Positions 39,660-48,506 of a stretch of DNA of 64,000 nt are shown piece by piece. A model generated the notes under the pieces. That model searched no databases, was not told the DNA's origin, and worked only from the letters and a program-made list of their open reading frames with translations. The stretch is from Chloroflexota bacterium (lineage in GTDB: Bacteria; Chloroflexota; Anaerolineae; UBA4142; SHND01). Positions within the stretch are counted from its first letter, which is position 1; every line of letters starts with the position of its first letter. The stretch spans positions 65,073 through 129,072 of the forward strand of contig SHND01000013.1 of the NCBI GenBank assembly GCA_004295045.1, read 5' to 3'. A program made the translations under genes and the position numbers.

Positions 39660-39709
39660 AGAGGTTGAAACATATTTCCGTTTCAACCTCTTTTGTTTTT
39701 GCTTTTTTA
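39660..39709 (+). terminator. Intrinsic terminator of the SWIM gene
   Basis: AGAGGTTGAAAC (39660-39671) and GTTTCAACCTCT (39680-39691) form a perfect 12-bp stem followed by TTTGTTTTTGCTTTTTT. Confidence 0.9.
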
Positions 39710-39711
39710 TA

Positions 39712-39720
39712 TGTTACACT
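39712..39720 (+). promoter_or_regulatory. Extended -10 promoter of the flippase-like gene (leaderless)
   Basis: TGTTACACT ends 6 bases before the ATG at 39727, with no ribosome-binding site between, which implies a leaderless mRNA. Confidence 0.5.
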
Positions 39721-39726
39721 CGCGCC

Positions 39727-40728
39727 ATGTTGAAAAATAGAACGCTTTGGCTCGGCATCATTATCAGTCTCGGCTTGCTCACGCTCGTTTTTTATGGCAC
39801 CGATTTTCGGACCATTGGAGATGTGTTCCGGACTGCCAATTATTTTTTCCTCCTGCCCGCGCTCGGATTGTATTTTATCGGCGTCTTGATGCGCGCCATT
39901 CGTTGGCATTTTCTCTTGCGTCCCATCAAATCAATCGGCATCTATCGCTTGTTCCAAGTCACCGTTATCGGCTACATGGTCAATGATCTGCTCCCGCTGC
40001 GCATCGGCGAATTGGTGCGCGCTTATATTTTGGGCGAGACGGAACAAATCAGCAAAGCGTCGGTGCTTGTGACGATTGTGCTGGAGCGCGTCTTTGATGG
40101 TGTGACGATGCTGCTCTTTATTGGGATCGCATCGTTTTTTTTGCCGCTGCCCACTTCGCTGCGGACGCTGCTGCTGATCGGCTCACTCTTATTCGCGGCA
40201 GTTATTGTCGTTTTGGTTATGGCTGCCGGGATGCGGGAACGCTTCGATCATCTCATTCATCGCGTGATGGCGCGCTTGCCCGAACGCTGGGGTACGCTCG
40301 GATTGCGACTGATTGATTCGTTTTTTCACGGCTTGAGCGTGTTTCGTAATCCAGCCGATGCGGGACTGGCGCTGCTCTTTTCTATTTTTGCCTGGTTGTT
40401 CGAGGCAGCAATGTACAGCGTGCTTGCTTTGGGGTTTGGCATCGCGCTGCCATTTCCGGTCTTTGTTCTCGCTACTGCCGTTGCCAACCTCGTCACGATC
40501 ATTCCTTCGACGCCCGGTTACGTTGGTGTTTTCGATGTGCCGGTCAAAGGAATTCTCACCTTGTTCGGCGTTGACCCCAACGTGGCAACAAGCTACACGT
40601 TGTTGTTGCACGCCGCGCTGATCCTTCCGGTTGTGTTACTTGGCTTGTACTATACATGGCGGCTCGGACTTTCGATAACGCAGCTGCAAAAGCGCAGTCA
40701 AAGTGAAGTGTCACTCGAAAACGCGTGA
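39727..40728 (+). CDS. Flippase-like membrane protein (lysylphosphatidylglycerol synthase TM region/UPF0104)
   Basis: 333 residues, about eight membrane helices. Family motifs: ALGLYFIGVLMRAIRWHFLLRPI, VTVIGYMVNDLLPLRIGELVRAYILGETEQISKASVLVTIVLERVFDGVTML, and VANLVTIIPSTPGYVGVFDVPVKGIL with the conserved PSxPGxxG. Relatives include AglD and the MprF membrane domain, involved in flipping or transferring lipid-linked groups. There is no MprF catalytic domain. Its own terminator-proximal promoter isolates it from the SWIM gene. The next gene downstream is the sigma-TM fusion, 163 bases away. Confidence 0.85.
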   Translation: MLKNRTLWLGIIISLGLLTLVFYGTDFRTIGDVFRTANYFFLLPALGLYFIGVLMRAIRWHFLLRPIKSIGIYRLFQVTVIGYMVNDLLPLRIGELVRAYILGETEQISKASVLVTIVLERVFDGVTMLLFIGIASFFLPLPTSLRTLLLIGSLLFAAVIVVLVMAAGMRERFDHLIHRVMARLPERWGTLGLRLIDSFFHGLSVFRNPADAGLALLFSIFAWLFEAAMYSVLALGFGIALPFPVFVLATAVANLVTIIPSTPGYVGVFDVPVKGILTLFGVDPNVATSYTLLLHAALILPVVLLGLYYTWRLGLSITQLQKRSQSEVSLENA

Positions 40729-40864
40729 TGAATGCTCAAGGCGGAATGCTCAATGGACAAAACGTTGTGGTCATTCCTTGCGCCTTTCGCATGATGCATT
40801 GTTAGCTCTTTGTCATTTTGCCATTTCCATTCTGTAATTTACCGCTATTGTCAGGCGCGCGCGC

Positions 40865-40876
40865 GTGTGTTAAAAT
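40865..40876 (+). promoter_or_regulatory. Candidate promoter of the sigma-TM gene
   Basis: TGTGTTAAAAT contains an extended -10 (TGTTAAAAT, -10 at 40871-40876), 15 bases before the ATG at 40892. No clear -35 or ribosome-binding site is visible. Confidence 0.35.
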
Positions 40877-40891
40877 TTCGCCGGTAACATC

Positions 40892-43456
40892 ATGTCCAGT
40901 CCCACTGACCAACAACTCATCCAATATATCGGACAAGGTCGCCGCGACGCGTTAGCGCAGCTCTTTGATCGTTACAGCGCGGACTTGTACGATTATTTGT
41001 CGCGGCTTGTCGGCGATCGCGATCAAGCGGGACGCCTGCTCGAAAAAGTTTTTCTCAGTGTGCCGGGCGCCGCGCCCGGTTTTCAAGCGCGCGATTCAGT
41101 GCGCGGCTGGCTCTATAGTATCGCGCGCGAGACAGGTTTGGATTGGCTGCGTCAGCGCGGCTGGCTCGATGGACTGCCGCCGAGCGATGAAGCAATCCAA
41201 CCGGGACTGCAAGGTGATGTGTGGAAAGCTGCGCGTGCCATGCCCGCTTTTTTCCGCGCGGTTCTGATCACCGAAGAATTACAGCCGCTATCTCCAACCG
41301 AAAAAGCCCGCGCCCTTGGCGTGAATCGCACCGATTTGGCACGCTTGATTGAAGAAGCGCGCCGTTCCTTTAATCGCATTTATGACGCGCAAGCGCGCGC
41401 CGAAGGACGTCCAACCTCTGACCGCATCAACACCGATACGGTGTGGAATGCGCGGCGACGCCTGCCTGTCGAGGGCGGCTCGCTCTTTGGCTTTTTACCC
41501 GCAGTCGAATTTCCCGAATCGCTCAAGCAAAACATCCGCAAGCACGTGGTTGAAGCAATGACTCCGCCCCCGGCGCGTCCCGATGCATCCACTGTCGCGG
41601 GCGCGGCGGTTGTCGGCGGCGCCGTTGCAGCTGCCGCATTGAACAATCCACCGCCACAGGCGCCTCCCCCGCAGCCGCCGGTCGTTGCAGAACCGCCGCC
41701 GCCGCCCAAAGAAAATCTGACAAGCCCTCCGCCTGAACGCGCAGAAAAAGGCGGTTTTGGAATACCGATAACCGCGCTCGCGGCGTTGATCGGCGTCGCA
41801 CTCGCGTTGTTGATCTGCGGCGGCGTATTTCTCTTGACGCAAAACCGCGGCAAACCTACAATCACCGGTGTACAGCCAACGAATGGTTCGACGATTCAGC
41901 AAGCGCCCGCGATCAACGTCGCTGCCGTTTATCAATCGAACAATGAAATTGATCAGACCAAAAGCGGATTGCAGCTCGATGGCAACGCGGTCATCCCATT
42001 ATTCATCAACAATTCTATCGCGTGGACGGGTCCGCTTTCGCTTGGTTCACATACGGCTTCTGCGACGGTGACAGACCGTTCCGGGAATTCTGCCTCTCAA
42101 AGTTGGACCTTTTTTATTGTCGGTGAAGGTACGCTGATTCCGCCGCCGAATGGTAGTGCGACAATTACGCCAATTGCGAGTGTGACGCCCATCGTGCCTG
42201 TCACTTCACAAATTGCGACAGTGACACCAATCGTTGTGCCGGGAACTCCGACCCAGCCATTCTTTACGCCAACTTTCCCGCTGCCTCCGCCGCCAACTTT
42301 TCCATTTCCCACACAGCCGCAGTGTACGACCGGCGGCGTCGCGGGCTTTGCGTTCAATGATTTGAATGGCAACGGCGTGCGCGAGTCGAATGAGCCGGGA
42401 CTTGCAGGTGTCGTCGTCAATCTGTTGACCTCGACGAATTCCGTATTCTCGGTGAATGTGTCCGACACCTTTGGCAATTATCGTTTCAATAATGTACCGT
42501 TCGGCACATATCGCGTGCAGGTGACGACGCCAACGGGCTGGACTCTGACAACGGCAGGTTCGTTCCAAGTGAATTTGTTTGGCTGCGGTACGGTGAGCGG
42601 TTTCAATTTCGGTTTCTGGCAATCGGCTGTGGCGACACCGACATGGACGCCGATTACGCCGATTATCGTTACGCCGACCTTTACGCCAACGCCGCCATCG
42701 TCATTCGCGGTGATCAATGTGTCTGCGTTTGTCTCGCCCACGTCGAGTACGACGTGTCCGCAAACCTTTACCTTTAATGGCGCGATCACAACAAATGGCG
42801 CGGGCAACGTCACCTATCAGTGGGTTCGCAGTGATGGCTCGTTAGGACCGGTGCAATCGCTCACATTCTTTGGCGCGGGCACATTGAATGTGGCGCCCGA
42901 TGCGTGGAATATTCCCGGCGCGCCCGGATTCAATTTCAATGGCTGGGGACGCATTCAAGTTCTTGCGCCGAACAGTTTCTCATCGGTTCAAGCCGCGTTC
43001 TCGTTAAACTGTGCGCCAGCGACAGTGCCGACAAATACGCCAACGCTGACAGTCCCGCCGCCCACGCTAACACCGACCGTCCCGCTCGTTACACCAACGC
43101 CGACACCGACCACGCCTCCGCCATTTTCTGTGATCGCCGCAACCGCCAGCGTTTCGCCTCCCAGCTGGAACGTTGCTTGTCCTGCAAACTTTTCGTTTGA
43201 TGGTACGATCACCGTCACCGGCACGGGTACGGTGAATTATCAATGGCAGGGCAGTGACAGCTTTGGCAACATCATTAATGGTCCGGCAACGACGTTGACG
43301 TTTCTTGTGCCGGGCACACAGAATTTGACCGCGCCGTACGTGTATTCGATTCCCGGTCCGGGTCCGATTGTAGGAAACGGCGGCGCGCACATCCACATCA
43401 CGTCGCCGAACATATTTGATTCGCCTGACGCAAACTTTACGCTGACCTGTCCGTAA
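40892..43456 (+). CDS. ECF sigma-factor-like protein fused to a membrane helix and extracellular beta domains
   Basis: 854 residues. Residues 1-170 look like an ECF sigma factor: a region 2 (QLFDRYSADLYDYLSRLVGDRDQAGRLLEKVFL) and a degenerate region 4 (LSPTEKARALGVNRTDLARLIEEARRSF). Residues 170-290 are Pro/Ala-rich. A membrane helix is at about 290-315 (ITALAALIGVALALLICGGVFLL). Outside lie an Ig-like domain (about 325-410), Thr/Pro spacers, an SdrD B-type domain (about 477-590, FAFNDLNGNGVRESNEPGLAGV, FGNYRFNNVPFGTYRV), and two related Ig-like repeats (about 602-705 and 743-850). The layout suggests a sensor or surface protein with a sigma-like cytoplasmic end. DNA binding is unproven because region 4 is weak. 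Confidence 0.8.
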   Translation: MSSPTDQQLIQYIGQGRRDALAQLFDRYSADLYDYLSRLVGDRDQAGRLLEKVFLSVPGAAPGFQARDSVRGWLYSIARETGLDWLRQRGWLDGLPPSDEAIQPGLQGDVWKAARAMPAFFRAVLITEELQPLSPTEKARALGVNRTDLARLIEEARRSFNRIYDAQARAEGRPTSDRINTDTVWNARRRLPVEGGSLFGFLPAVEFPESLKQNIRKHVVEAMTPPPARPDASTVAGAAVVGGAVAAAALNNPPPQAPPPQPPVVAEPPPPPKENLTSPPPERAEKGGFGIPITALAALIGVALALLICGGVFLLTQNRGKPTITGVQPTNGSTIQQAPAINVAAVYQSNNEIDQTKSGLQLDGNAVIPLFINNSIAWTGPLSLGSHTASATVTDRSGNSASQSWTFFIVGEGTLIPPPNGSATITPIASVTPIVPVTSQIATVTPIVVPGTPTQPFFTPTFPLPPPPTFPFPTQPQCTTGGVAGFAFNDLNGNGVRESNEPGLAGVVVNLLTSTNSVFSVNVSDTFGNYRFNNVPFGTYRVQVTTPTGWTLTTAGSFQVNLFGCGTVSGFNFGFWQSAVATPTWTPITPIIVTPTFTPTPPSSFAVINVSAFVSPTSSTTCPQTFTFNGAITTNGAGNVTYQWVRSDGSLGPVQSLTFFGAGTLNVAPDAWNIPGAPGFNFNGWGRIQVLAPNSFSSVQAAFSLNCAPATVPTNTPTLTVPPPTLTPTVPLVTPTPTPTTPPPFSVIAATASVSPPSWNVACPANFSFDGTITVTGTGTVNYQWQGSDSFGNIINGPATTLTFLVPGTQNLTAPYVYSIPGPGPIVGNGGAHIHITSPNIFDSPDANFTLTCP

Positions 43457-43476
43457 CAAATTTTTTCAGATGCAGT

Positions 43477-43511
43477 AAAAAAAACGCGCCGCTCAACGTT
43501 GAGCGGCGCGT
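43477..43511 (-). terminator. Intrinsic terminator (minus strand)
   Basis: Perfect 28-bp palindrome with 14-bp arms (43484-43497 and 43498-43511), with a T8 run on the minus strand. It ends the transcript of the 110-residue gene. Confidence 0.75.
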
Positions 43512-43602
43512 GCGTATTTCAACACGGCTCGATTTTGATTAGTACCATTGCGTCGGAACCAAACGCGATTCTTGTGATAGAATTTTCGCGTCAGGCAAAA
43601 TC

Positions 43603-43935
43603 TCAATGTCCTTCTTGTTCGCCGACGGGTTCGAGCTGTGACGTTCCGAGAAAACCAATCCCTGTAACGGTGTCCAAATAAATGTAGAGTGGTTTTTCAA
43701 AACGCAGCATCCCCATCACTGCTTCAAAACGGCTCAATGCATAATTGACCGCCGGCACTTTGATGCCGGTCGGTTGAATTTCACCGTTCGGTACGACAGG
43801 ACCTGCATCGGGATAAAAACCGATGCGCCCATTGAAAACGCCAGCATTGTACACCTGGATCACCGCTTGAAATTGTGTCGGTCCGCTGTAATAGAATGCT
43901 TGATACGCATCAAAGCCGTTGGTATATGTCGCCAT
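43603..43935 (-). CDS. Hypothetical protein
   Basis: 110 residues with AAGGAGAAATT before the ATG. Predicted mainly beta: AYQAFYYSGPTQFQAVIQVYNAG, GRIGFYPDAGPVVPNGEIQP, VNYALSRFEAVMGMLRFEKPLYIYLDTVTGIGFLGTSQLEPVG. There is no signal peptide. The pattern resembles small single-domain bacterial proteins of unknown function. It is expressed alone between convergent and divergent neighbours. Confidence 0.65.
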   Translation of the reverse strand: MATYTNGFDAYQAFYYSGPTQFQAVIQVYNAGVFNGRIGFYPDAGPVVPNGEIQPTGIKVPAVNYALSRFEAVMGMLRFEKPLYIYLDTVTGIGFLGTSQLEPVGEQEGH

Positions 43936-44034
43936 AATTTCTCCTTGATAAGAACCACTCTGTCGAATAGAATGGTTGAAAAATTGCTGCCGTTCGTATT
44001 ATAACCGCCTCGCATTTTCTTTCAAGAGGGCATC

Positions 44035-46446
44035 GTGATTCTGATTTACCTTGTCGCGGGATGGGTGGTTGGTATTTTGACCGCCGCGGCTCTGCATCTG
44101 CCGACGCAAGTCTGGCTCCTGCTGCTCCTTTTGCCGCTCGGCTATCTTTTGCTCTTTTGGCGCAATCTCCCCCTGCGGAAATGGCACCTCGTTCTCATTT
44201 TTGGAATTCTCGGCGCGCTTCGTTTGCAACTCGCGCTCCCCGATGAAATTCAACTTGAACTGAAACAATTCAACGCGCAAGGACGCGCCTCGTTGATTGG
44301 CGTCGTCGTCGCCGAGCCGGACATTCGCCAAACGCAAACGTTAGTGCGCGTGGAGGTCAGCAAAATTCAAACGGAGGGCGAATGGCGCGAGGTGCATGGA
44401 CGCGCGCTCGTCTCGGTGGCGCGCGATACGCCCGTGCAATATGGCGATGAGGTGCAAGTGGATGGCGCGCCGGATGATCCTCCCGACGGCGTGGATTTTT
44501 CGTATCGCGATTATTTGGCGCGCGAAAATGTTTTCACGCTGATTCGCAACGCGCGCCTGTACACCATCGCGTCGGGCAAAGGAGATGCGTTTTGGGCAAA
44601 GCTCTATGCGTTCAAGGCGAACGCGGAAGCGGCGATCAACCAACTGTTGCCCGAACCGAGCGCGGCGTTGTTGAATGGCATTTTGCTCGGCGATGATCGC
44701 GCCATTCCGCCCGAACTGCGCGAAGCGTTCAACAACACCAACACCGCGCACATCATTGCGATTTCGGGATTCAATATCGCGGTCTTGATTGGCGTCCTCG
44801 CGTTCGTCTTTCGTCGTCCCGCGATCTCCATGCAAGCGCGCGTAATGACGAATCCGACGAGCAGTCCATTGGCGCGCTTTTTTGCGCTGCTCACCCAGCA
44901 TCTCGTCGCCATTCTCATCATTCTGTTTCTCGTTCTCTACACGCTGCTCGTCGGCGCGTCGCCTTCGGTGGTGCGCGCCTGCATCATGGGCGGACTCGTC
45001 GTCATTGCGCTCGAATTCGGACGAACGAGCTATGCGTTCAATGCGCTGGCGATTTCGGTGTTCATCATGACGCTGCTCAATCCCTACGTTTTGTGGGATG
45101 TGGGCTTTCAACTTTCCTTTCTCGCCACGCTCGGCTTGCTCATTTACGCGCCGCGCTTGCAAACATACATTGAGGGCTGGCTCAAAAAGCGCGTCAGCGA
45201 CGAACGCGCGCGTCACATTGTTGAATTTTTCAAAGACGCTTTGATCGTCACCGCCGCCGCGTTCTTTGTAACCGCGCCGTTGATCATTGTCTATTTCCAT
45301 CGCGTTTCAATCATCGGCTTTCTCACCAATTTTTTGATTCTCCCCGTACAGCCCGCGATCATGATTCTCGGCGGCGCGGCGACGCTGCTGCAAATGTTGG
45401 GGAACGCGTTGAGCGCCATTCCCTTTGTCGGGCTCGTCATCGGCGCGCTCGCGCAAATGATTGCATGGGCGACCTACATCTTTTTGCAATACACGATTCT
45501 TGTCGTGCAAGCGACGGCGGCGATTCCCTTTGGTTCGTTCGAGGTGACGAACGTCGGCGCGCCGCTCGTGATTTTATTTTACGCGGCGATTTTTGTTGCG
45601 ACGCGGCTCGGCATCAAACGCGCGACGGGTTTGTTTGTGGCGCGCGTGTGGGTCTCGATTGCGCTGCTCGCGCTCGTCACAATGTTCGTGTGGACAACCG
45701 CGCTCGCTTCGCCCGACGCGCGCACGCGTATCACATTCATTGCCGCGTCGGAAGGGGATGCGACATTCATTCGCACGAATCGCGACGAGCGCATCTTGAT
45801 CAACGGCACGGGCGACCCGAGCGCGGTGTTGAGTTTTTTGGGAACGCAGCTGCCGCCGTGGGACCGCCGCATTGATCTCGTGATTGCGACGCATCTCGAC
45901 GACGACAATCTCTCGTCGCTGAACGCCGTGTTGGAACGATTCAATGTTGGACACATTCTCGAACCGAACGCGCCCGCGCGTTTCGGCGTGAGTTATCCGA
46001 AATGGCGCGGGTTGATCGAAAAGAATCAGATTCCGGCGACTGCTGCCGAACGCGGCACAACTGTGCGCGCGGGCGATGCACAATTCGAAGTGCTTTATCC
46101 CGATGTAGAGGCGGACGCGTCAATCGCCGCGCTGCGCTTGCTTGTGGATGGAAAAACATTTTTGTTTGCGCCCGCGCTGCGAAAAATGGACCGTGAAAAG
46201 ATGTTGAGCGACGACGCGTTGAGCCCTGCGGATGTTTCCGTTCTCCCGAATGAATTTGAAAAAGAATGGCTGGAACGCATTACACCTTCCACGGTGATCT
46301 TGTTCGTTGGAAAAAATCCGCGCGACAAACCGAGCGAGGAGACGTTGAAACTGTTGGAGGGAGTGACGCTGCTGCGGACAGATGAGCGTGGGACGATCAG
46401 GTTCATTTTGGATGGAGAGAAGGTGCAAGTTCAGGCGGAGAAATGA
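44035..46446 (+). CDS. comEC: ComEC/Rec2 DNA-uptake channel with degenerate metallo-beta-lactamase domain
   Basis: 803 residues from a GTG with AAGAGGGCATC upstream. The order is: N-terminal helices and the DUF4131/OB region (about 75-170), then the competence domain (about 205-490) with LNGILLGDDRAIPPELREAFNNTNTAHIIAISGFNIAVL, GASPSVVRACIM and WDVGFQLSFLATLGLL, then a soluble lactamase-like C-domain (about 560-790). The channel admits single-stranded DNA. In typical ComEC the last domain holds THxHxDHxGG. Here it reads ATHLDDDNLSSL, so two of the metal-binding His are replaced by Asp and Asn. Confidence 0.9.
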   Translation: MILIYLVAGWVVGILTAAALHLPTQVWLLLLLLPLGYLLLFWRNLPLRKWHLVLIFGILGALRLQLALPDEIQLELKQFNAQGRASLIGVVVAEPDIRQTQTLVRVEVSKIQTEGEWREVHGRALVSVARDTPVQYGDEVQVDGAPDDPPDGVDFSYRDYLARENVFTLIRNARLYTIASGKGDAFWAKLYAFKANAEAAINQLLPEPSAALLNGILLGDDRAIPPELREAFNNTNTAHIIAISGFNIAVLIGVLAFVFRRPAISMQARVMTNPTSSPLARFFALLTQHLVAILIILFLVLYTLLVGASPSVVRACIMGGLVVIALEFGRTSYAFNALAISVFIMTLLNPYVLWDVGFQLSFLATLGLLIYAPRLQTYIEGWLKKRVSDERARHIVEFFKDALIVTAAAFFVTAPLIIVYFHRVSIIGFLTNFLILPVQPAIMILGGAATLLQMLGNALSAIPFVGLVIGALAQMIAWATYIFLQYTILVVQATAAIPFGSFEVTNVGAPLVILFYAAIFVATRLGIKRATGLFVARVWVSIALLALVTMFVWTTALASPDARTRITFIAASEGDATFIRTNRDERILINGTGDPSAVLSFLGTQLPPWDRRIDLVIATHLDDDNLSSLNAVLERFNVGHILEPNAPARFGVSYPKWRGLIEKNQIPATAAERGTTVRAGDAQFEVLYPDVEADASIAALRLLVDGKTFLFAPALRKMDREKMLSDDALSPADVSVLPNEFEKEWLERITPSTVILFVGKNPRDKPSEETLKLLEGVTLLRTDERGTIRFILDGEKVQVQAEK

Positions 46447-46507
46447 TTGCGGTTCGTTTTACGCAATGAAAAGCCCGTTGAACTGAAACCTGACTGCCTG
46501 ATCGCAC

Positions 46508-47596
46508 ATGACGCGTAAAATGAAAAAGGTTGTTATCCCCGGCTGGATGTCCCTATCTCCTTTGGTAAAACCGCGAATTTCCATCCATCCATGGCATTTT
46601 CATCCTTCCGGAAGCAACAATTTTTCCGTAGAATTTGACGAGAATTTGCCTCTTAAAAAACCTGCATGGGGATGGTGCTCCTATTACGCGTTTGCAGAGG
46701 ATGTGACCGACAAGAAAATTTGGTCAAACGTGGAGGTTGTTTCCAAGAATAGAAAACATTTACCTTTGGATTACTTTGTGATAGACGATGGCTGGTGTTT
46801 ATGGGGCGATTGGGATCGCCCTGACAAGTCAAGATTTCCGGATGGGATCTCGGGCTTTGGGAAGAGACTTGCGAATGAGGGTTATAAAATTGCCCTTTGG
46901 ATTTCGCCATATCAAGTTGACCCTGTCTCGCACATCGTTAAAGAGCATCCGGATTGGATTTTGCGGCAAGGAAATGAGCCGCTGGTTAGTTTTGCTTTCT
47001 GCAAATTATTTGATCGCCCTGTGGGCAAGCTTCGTTTTGCTCTGGACTATAAAAATCCTCAAGTCAAAAAACATATTCGACAAACGATTGATCTGTTTGT
47101 TGCAGAGTGGAAAATAGATATGCTAAAACTTGATTATTTATACGCGCCCTTTTTTGATCCGACCGCGACATTGGAAGAAGCATCCGCGGAGCTTGTTGAA
47201 TTGCTAGAGCATATCAAAGCGAATTATCCTAAAGTATATACCGTTGCTTGTGGTCCATTCGATCTTTTAGCAGGCAGAGTTGACTCTGCATACGTGAGTG
47301 AAAATGTGATTCTTCCCGTTCTGCGCGGATGGTGGCCGCTAAATTCGGTGATGCATAGAATACGACTGGAAAGATTGCAACAGTGTCTCGTCGCAAGGAA
47401 AGAGTTAAAAGGAGCGTTTAATTTTGATCCGGACGTTTTCGCATGTTCCGAGGACTTGGGCTTGACCGATGCGCAAGTTGAAATGCTTCTTGCGGCAGTT
47501 AGGGAAACTAACGGCAATCGCTTTTTGGGAGATGATTTGTCGAAATTGCCTCAAGCTCGATTGGAAAAATATGTCTACAAATTATTTGCAGAATAA
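46508..47596 (+). CDS. GH36/melibiase-like alpha-galactosidase-family protein
   Basis: 362 residues (ATG 46508, or 46520). The core is a clan GH-D barrel: AWGWCSYYAFAEDVTDKKIWSNV, LDYFVIDDGWCLWGDWD, GFGKRLANEGYKIALWISPYQVD and WKIDMLKLDYLYAPF (nucleophile Asp in KLDY). YVSENVILPVLRGWWPLNSV follows. The N-terminal beta-supersandwich of full GH36 enzymes is absent, so this is a short form, likely cytoplasmic. A+T-richer codon use than neighbours suggests transfer. The stop lies inside the next gene, which overlaps by 26 bases. Confidence 0.75.
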   Translation: MTRKMKKVVIPGWMSLSPLVKPRISIHPWHFHPSGSNNFSVEFDENLPLKKPAWGWCSYYAFAEDVTDKKIWSNVEVVSKNRKHLPLDYFVIDDGWCLWGDWDRPDKSRFPDGISGFGKRLANEGYKIALWISPYQVDPVSHIVKEHPDWILRQGNEPLVSFAFCKLFDRPVGKLRFALDYKNPQVKKHIRQTIDLFVAEWKIDMLKLDYLYAPFFDPTATLEEASAELVELLEHIKANYPKVYTVACGPFDLLAGRVDSAYVSENVILPVLRGWWPLNSVMHRIRLERLQQCLVARKELKGAFNFDPDVFACSEDLGLTDAQVEMLLAAVRETNGNRFLGDDLSKLPQARLEKYVYKLFAE

Positions 47597-48506
47597 AAAA
47601 CATGTAATCGCTTTGGCGTGGACTTGGATTGCGCTCCTTCTGATCGGATGCAGCGCTATCTCTCTGTCACGTACCGATTTCGCCGGGCTGGTGGACATTG
47701 GCGGTGATCGCAAAATATACTTGGAATGTCGTGGTATCGGCTCTCCAACCATTGTGTTGGTATCGGGAACCGGAGGGGCGAGTGATGAGTGGACGCATAC
47801 GCTTAACCCTGCCAATCCTGACAGTGACCCCATACCCAGCGATTCTGCAATTTTTCCTCAGGTTAGTCGGTTTACCCGCGTCTGTGCCTATGATAGACCC
47901 GGAACCGCTCGATTTGACGGTGCGCTCAGCTCTTCCAGTTTTGTCTCTCAGCCAACGACAGCGCAAGACGGCGTCTCGGATTTGCATGCTCTGCTGAATG
48001 CTGCCAAAGAATCGGGTCCTTATATACTCGTTGGAGCTTCTTGGGGCGGGATGATCGTCAAACTCTATGCGAGTACGTACCCCGACGAGGTCTCCGGTCT
48101 CGTTTTCGTGGACAGCGCGTCAGAGTTCTTGGAGACAACATTCACACCGACACAGTGGGCGGACTGGATGAACAAAATTCAGGGGATGCTCTCTACCAAG
48201 AACGTGGAAGTTCCGGATTACGAGTCCAGCGTCCAACAGGTCCGCAACCGCCCCATCCTACAAAATATACCGACAGTCGTTTTAACCTCTGACAAACCTT
48301 GGGACCTTCAAGTCGGTGAAAGCGGTTCAACCTGGTCCGCGTGGTTGGAAGCGCAGGTTCGCCTCGCATCTCAACTTGGCGCCACGCACATCTCAAACAC
48401 CAACAGTGGTCACGGCATTGCAATTGAGCAGCCGCAGCTTGTCGTAGACGCGATTCGCAGGGTCGTTGACGCAAGTCGCAGCCGGAAATCCACGTCGCCG
48501 AATTAA
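47571..48506 (+). CDS. Alpha/beta-hydrolase lipoprotein
   Basis: 311 residues from the ATG at 47571. The lipoprotein signal is HVIALAWTWIALLLIGC with a good lipobox (LIGC). The hydrolase has IYLECRGIGSPTIVLVSGTGG (oxyanion loop), GPYILVGASWGGMIVKLYA (nucleophile Ser in GASWGG), SGLVFVDSAS, an acidic VVLTSDKPWDL region and a C-terminal NSGHGIAIEQPQLVVDAI (catalytic His). It is an esterase- or lipase-type enzyme on the outer surface. It overlaps the GH36-like gene by 26 bases in another frame and shares its A+T-richer composition, so the pair may have been acquired together. Confidence 0.85.
   Translation: MSTNYLQNKKHVIALAWTWIALLLIGCSAISLSRTDFAGLVDIGGDRKIYLECRGIGSPTIVLVSGTGGASDEWTHTLNPANPDSDPIPSDSAIFPQVSRFTRVCAYDRPGTARFDGALSSSSFVSQPTTAQDGVSDLHALLNAAKESGPYILVGASWGGMIVKLYASTYPDEVSGLVFVDSASEFLETTFTPTQWADWMNKIQGMLSTKNVEVPDYESSVQQVRNRPILQNIPTVVLTSDKPWDLQVGESGSTWSAWLEAQVRLASQLGATHISNTNSGHGIAIEQPQLVVDAIRRVVDASRSRKSTSPN

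Noticed and set aside
40892..43456. Plain ECF sigma factor or plain surface adhesin
   Set aside because: Neither alone explains the single uninterrupted frame that joins a sigma-like start, a membrane helix and beta domains.
44341..45300. Long minus-strand ORF (319 codons) inside comEC
   Set aside because: Composition dominated by Arg/Glu/Asn with no fold pattern; opposite to the well-supported ComEC competence domain.
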